Shown here piece after piece: positions 22,713 through 24,728 of a stretch of DNA of 24,728 bases; position 1 is the stretch's first letter; the number at the start of each line of letters is the position of its first letter. The stretch covers positions 1 to 24,728 of the forward strand of contig JBJEWF010000024.1 in NCBI GenBank assembly GCA_051884915.1, in the 5' to 3' direction. This stretch comes from RUG572 sp051884915. Its GTDB lineage: Bacteria; Verrucomicrobiota; Kiritimatiellia; RFP12; UBA1067. The position numbers and the translations under genes were made by a program. A model generated the notes under the pieces. It was not told where the DNA came from and did not search any database. It saw only the letters and a program-made list of their open reading frames with translations.

Positions 22713-24402
22713 CCGACATATACGAAGGTTTGTCCGGAATCTGACAAACGATTTTTTCGTCGCCGAGCTCGACGAGCGCCGGATCGTGGCTCACGAGCAG
22801 GACGATGCGCCCGGCCGCAAGCCGGCGGAGGCGTTTCCCGAAGGCTGCGCGCGCGGCGGCGTCGAGATGGTTGGTCGCCTCGTCGAGCACGAGCAGGCCG
22901 GGTTTACGGATGAGTGCGCGGGCGATCGCGAGGCGCTGTTTCTCGCCGCCGGAAAGGGACTGCCCCCGCAGGCCGACGCGCGTCTCCAGCCCGTCGGGGA
23001 GGCGCTCGACCAGATCGTCGAGTCCGCTGGACGCCAGCGCCGCTTTGATGTCCGTCTCCGTAAACGCCGGATCGCGCAAGGTGATGTTGTCCCGGATCGT
23101 GCCGGAGAAGAGCAGACTGTCCTGGAAGACGATGCCAAGCTGCTCGCGGAAGTCGGCGGCGTCAATCGACTCGACGGGCGCGCCATTGACGAACACGTCG
23201 CCGGACTGCGGCTTCAGCGCCCCCGTCGCCAGCTTGAGCAGGGTAGTTTTGCCCGCACCGTTGTCTCCGGACAGGGCGACGATCCGGCCCGCGCGGAAAG
23301 TCGCCGAAAAGTCCCGGACGACGGGTTTTTCGGCCGCACCCGGATAGGCGAAGGTTACGTGGCGGAACTCGATGTCCGCGATTTTGCCGATTTTCCTGCC
23401 GCCGTGGCGCGGCGGGCGAAGAGAGCGGATTTCGTCGAGCGAATCGATTCCTTCGCGGAGCGTGGCCGTTTCGGGCAGCAGCGAAACGATGCCTTGGACG
23501 GACTGCATTGCCGCGAGGAAGAGCATCTGGTAGACGACCACGTCGCCGACGGGAATCGTTCCTTGAACGGCGAGCGTCCCGGCGATGCCGAGCACCGCGA
23601 CTTCGCCGCCGACGAGAATGGCGCCGAGCAGCGCGCCGAACGCGACCGTGAGGCCGTCCATGCGGCCGTTCCCGTCCTTGAGGGCGGCGAGCGATGCCTG
23701 CGGTTCGTCGGCGAAACGCGCCCCCGCGTGGAGCGTCTGCAGGAATGGCAGCGTGAAGAAGAAGGAGAACAGCGCCGAGAACGACTCGTCGCTTCGTTTC
23801 CTCACGGTATGCGAGTTGGCGGCGAAGCGCTTTGCAAACGGCAGGAAGAGGGCAATGGTAATCGGCATGAAGGCCACGAAAGCGAGACTCAATGTCGCCG
23901 CGCGCGCGTGGAGGGCGATTCCGGCGGACGCCATCGTCACGACGGCGGCGAGCAGACGGGGGTAGAGTCCGCTGACAAAACCGCCGACCGCGTAGGCGTC
24001 ACGCGTCAGTTTGGCGACGATATCGCCGTTGGCGAGTGCCGAAAGCCGGTTCGGCGACAACTCCATGACGGCGTTGAGCGTCTGGAACTGCAGCTTCAAC
24101 TCGATGCGCCGCGCGCACGACAGGACGAGCCGCTGAAGGCAGGGCGACGCGATGGCCCGCGCGAGCAGAAGCGCGGCGAGCGCGGCAAACGGCGCGACGG
24201 GCGGCTGACCGCCGATGAGCGCATCGATGAAGCGTCCGGTCGCGAACGGGACGGCGATGTCCGCGACGGTCAGCGCAACTAAAAGCGGCGAATAGACGCA
24301 TACGACCACCGGTGCGGAGAGGAGAACGGACGCGAGAAATCGTGTCCGCCGGAATGTCGCCTGGCCGTTTGGGCGTTCCTTGAGGTCTTTGTCCGTTGCC
24401 AT
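22708..24402 (-). CDS. Exporter-type ABC transporter, fused permease and ATPase
   Basis: 564 residues. A membrane domain (about 20-320) with roughly six helices (first near 20-52, then 66-92, 145-165, 168-190, 250-285) is fused to an ATPase domain (about 340-564): Walker A GDNGAGKTT (379-387), Q-loop FQDSLLFSGT, signature SLSGGEKQRLAIARAL, Walker B LLVLDEATNHLD and H-loop His539 in LLVSHDP. No N-terminal C39 leader-peptidase domain is present. Homodimeric exporters of this build (MdnE-like) accompany microviridin ligases and probably export the finished peptide. The ATG at 24402 is chosen because promoter copy B ends nine bases upstream, implying a leaderless mRNA; no ribosome site is seen. 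An in-frame TTG at 24432 is the alternative but lies within the promoter. Confidence 0.88.
   Translation of the reverse strand: MATDKDLKERPNGQATFRRTRFLASVLLSAPVVVCVYSPLLVALTVADIAVPFATGRFIDALIGGQPPVAPFAALAALLLARAIASPCLQRLVLSCARRIELKLQFQTLNAVMELSPNRLSALANGDIVAKLTRDAYAVGGFVSGLYPRLLAAVVTMASAGIALHARAATLSLAFVAFMPITIALFLPFAKRFAANSHTVRKRSDESFSALFSFFFTLPFLQTLHAGARFADEPQASLAALKDGNGRMDGLTVAFGALLGAILVGGEVAVLGIAGTLAVQGTIPVGDVVVYQMLFLAAMQSVQGIVSLLPETATLREGIDSLDEIRSLRPPRHGGRKIGKIADIEFRHVTFAYPGAAEKPVVRDFSATFRAGRIVALSGDNGAGKTTLLKLATGALKPQSGDVFVNGAPVESIDAADFREQLGIVFQDSLLFSGTIRDNITLRDPAFTETDIKAALASSGLDDLVERLPDGLETRVGLRGQSLSGGEKQRLAIARALIRKPGLLVLDEATNHLDAAARAAFGKRLRRLAAGRIVLLVSHDPALVELGDEKIVCQIPDKPSYMSV
22718..22746 (-). 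promoter_or_regulatory. ECF-like promoter of the precursor-ligase unit (copy A)
   Basis: Read on the - strand: TGTCAGA (22740-22746), 15 bases, CGTATAT (22718-22724), then GTCGG. It lies inside the last codons of the transporter gene. Transcription should begin near 22712-22708, about 55 bases before the precursor ATG. The same two blocks with identical spacing recur before the transporter gene and near the right end. Confidence 0.6.
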
Positions 24403-24411
24403 GCTAACGAC

Positions 24412-24440
24412 ATATACGTTGCGTCCCCGCAAATCTGACA
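24412..24440 (-). promoter_or_regulatory. ECF-like promoter of the transporter gene (copy B)
   Basis: Read on the - strand: TGTCAGA (24434-24440), 15 bases, CGTATAT (24412-24418), then GTCG, nine bases before the transporter ATG. The match to copy A covers both blocks, TT-C-GG at the start of the spacer and GTCG after the second block. Confidence 0.6.
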
Positions 24441-24544
24441 GGGCATCGATTAGTGTTTCCCTGGCCGGCAGCTTATTGGATCTGTCGAGCCTTATTGGGG
24501 GGCGAGCGGGGTTTGATATGCTCTTTTCGGCGTTTCCCGTGTTT

Positions 24545-24573
24545 TGTCAGATTTGCCGGCCTTCGTCGTATAT
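24545..24573 (+). promoter_or_regulatory. ECF-like promoter pointing right (copy C)
   Basis: TGTCAGA (24545-24551), 15 bases, CGTATAT (24567-24573), then TCGG, on the + strand and divergent from copy B. No recognised gene lies between it and the window end at 24728, so its target is either a small gene here or one beyond the end. The 104 bases between copies B and C contain a direct repeat of CTTATTGG (24472, 24491) and nothing else I recognise. Confidence 0.5.
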
Positions 24574-24577
24574 TCGG

Positions 24578-24661
24578 ATGCCATATCGGCAGTTCCGGCT
24601 GAGAGAGCCCGGACAGGCCTGCGAGCGGGAATTTTCGCGAGGTTTCCGCTTGCAGACCTGA
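24578..24661 (+). other. Possible 27-residue open frame downstream of copy C
   Basis: ATG at 24578 lies four bases after the CGTATAT of copy C and opens a frame of 27 codons (MPYRQFRLREPGQ... to ...FRLQT) ending in TGA. It has no ribosome site and the start is too close to the -10 block for a normal leaderless mRNA. It is rich in Arg and poor in Thr/Ser/Asp, unlike the predicted precursor. It is listed only because it is what the third promoter would transcribe first. The rest of 24433-24674 shows no gene. Confidence 0.15.
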
Positions 24662-24674
24662 ATTTGTGATATAC

Positions 24675-24727
24675 CCCGAGTTTGCCACTTGGCGATGTGG
24701 TCACCGCCTGACAGCAATTGGACGTAA
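24675..24727 (-). repeat. 53-bp inverted repeat, right copy
   Basis: Exact reverse complement of bases 1-53, ending one base before the end of the window. The flanking base at 24674 differs from the counterpart at 54, so the repeat boundary is sharp on the inner side. Confidence 0.9.
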
Positions 24728-24728
24728 T

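Noticed and set aside
22707..24582. The three 37-39-base similar segments as ends of a transposon or MITE
   Set aside because: Identity is confined to two short blocks with constant spacing and one copy lies inside the end of a coding sequence; there is no target-site duplication or transposase. A promoter explains it better.
24578..24661. 27-residue frame as a second precursor peptide
   Set aside because: No ribosome site, a start too close to the -10 block, Arg-rich composition, and no cluster of Thr/Ser with Asp/Glu at the C-terminus.
1..24728. CRISPR arrays, rRNA, tRNA, riboswitches, integrases or transposases
   Set aside because: Looked for on both strands; no regularly spaced repeats, no cloverleaf-like or rRNA-like runs, no known riboswitch core and no recombinase motifs were recognised.

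Overview
The window is a GC-rich bacterial segment. The best guess is an uncultivated member of the PVC superphylum, of the Kiritimatiellota/Lentisphaerota type. This is inferred from four things: a DUF4091/GH123-like secreted hydrolase, a SecA with a long insertion and a C-terminal SEC-C zinc motif, a Ser/Thr kinase paired with an ECF sigma factor, and near-perfect TATAAT -10 boxes, two of them so close to the start codon that the mRNA should be leaderless. No rRNA or tRNA is present to settle the taxonomy.

Positions 1-18888 look like an ordinary chromosome, all on the + strand. In order they hold: a secreted C39-like cysteine peptidase; an N-acetylhexosamine-kinase-like phosphotransferase followed by a secreted GH123/DUF4091-like protein, which may form a sugar-salvage pair; a stand-alone Lrp/AsnC RAM-domain protein overlapping an aminotransferase; a TPR protein followed by a MutT-type Nudix hydrolase; a secreted alpha/beta hydrolase; argJ; xseA; secA; a potABC-type polyamine transporter operon lacking potD; and an rlmI-like rRNA methyltransferase ending at a terminator. 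A SLOG-fold 'molybdenum carrier' gene follows on the - strand.

Positions 19560-24728 are the accessory and most interesting part. On the + strand a membrane-anchored Ser/Thr kinase with DPG in place of DFG overlaps (ATGA) an ECF sigma factor. Facing them on the - strand, with one base between the stop codons, is a compact RiPP cluster: an exporter-type ABC transporter, a 40-residue precursor peptide too short for ordinary gene calling, and an MvdC/MvdD-like ATP-grasp ligase. This is the gene set of a graspetide (omega-ester/amide-linked peptide, microviridin-like) pathway. The precursor ends in TYTFERLDDSSTWDR, rich in Thr/Ser donors and Asp/Glu acceptors.

Three copies of one bipartite element, TGTCAGA-N15-CGTATAT with exactly 15 bases between the halves in each, stand before the precursor gene, before the transporter gene, and pointing out of the right end of the window. 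The form is that of an ECF promoter. The working model is that the kinase senses a signal and activates the sigma factor, which switches on peptide production and export. A hairpin at the predicted 5' end of the precursor mRNA, a 12-bp palindrome in its leader and a 10-bp hairpin between precursor and ligase could tune their relative expression. The cluster is visibly less GC-rich than the housekeeping part.

The two ends of the window are a perfect 53-bp inverted repeat of each other. This is either a dispersed repeat at which an assembly stopped or true terminal repeats.
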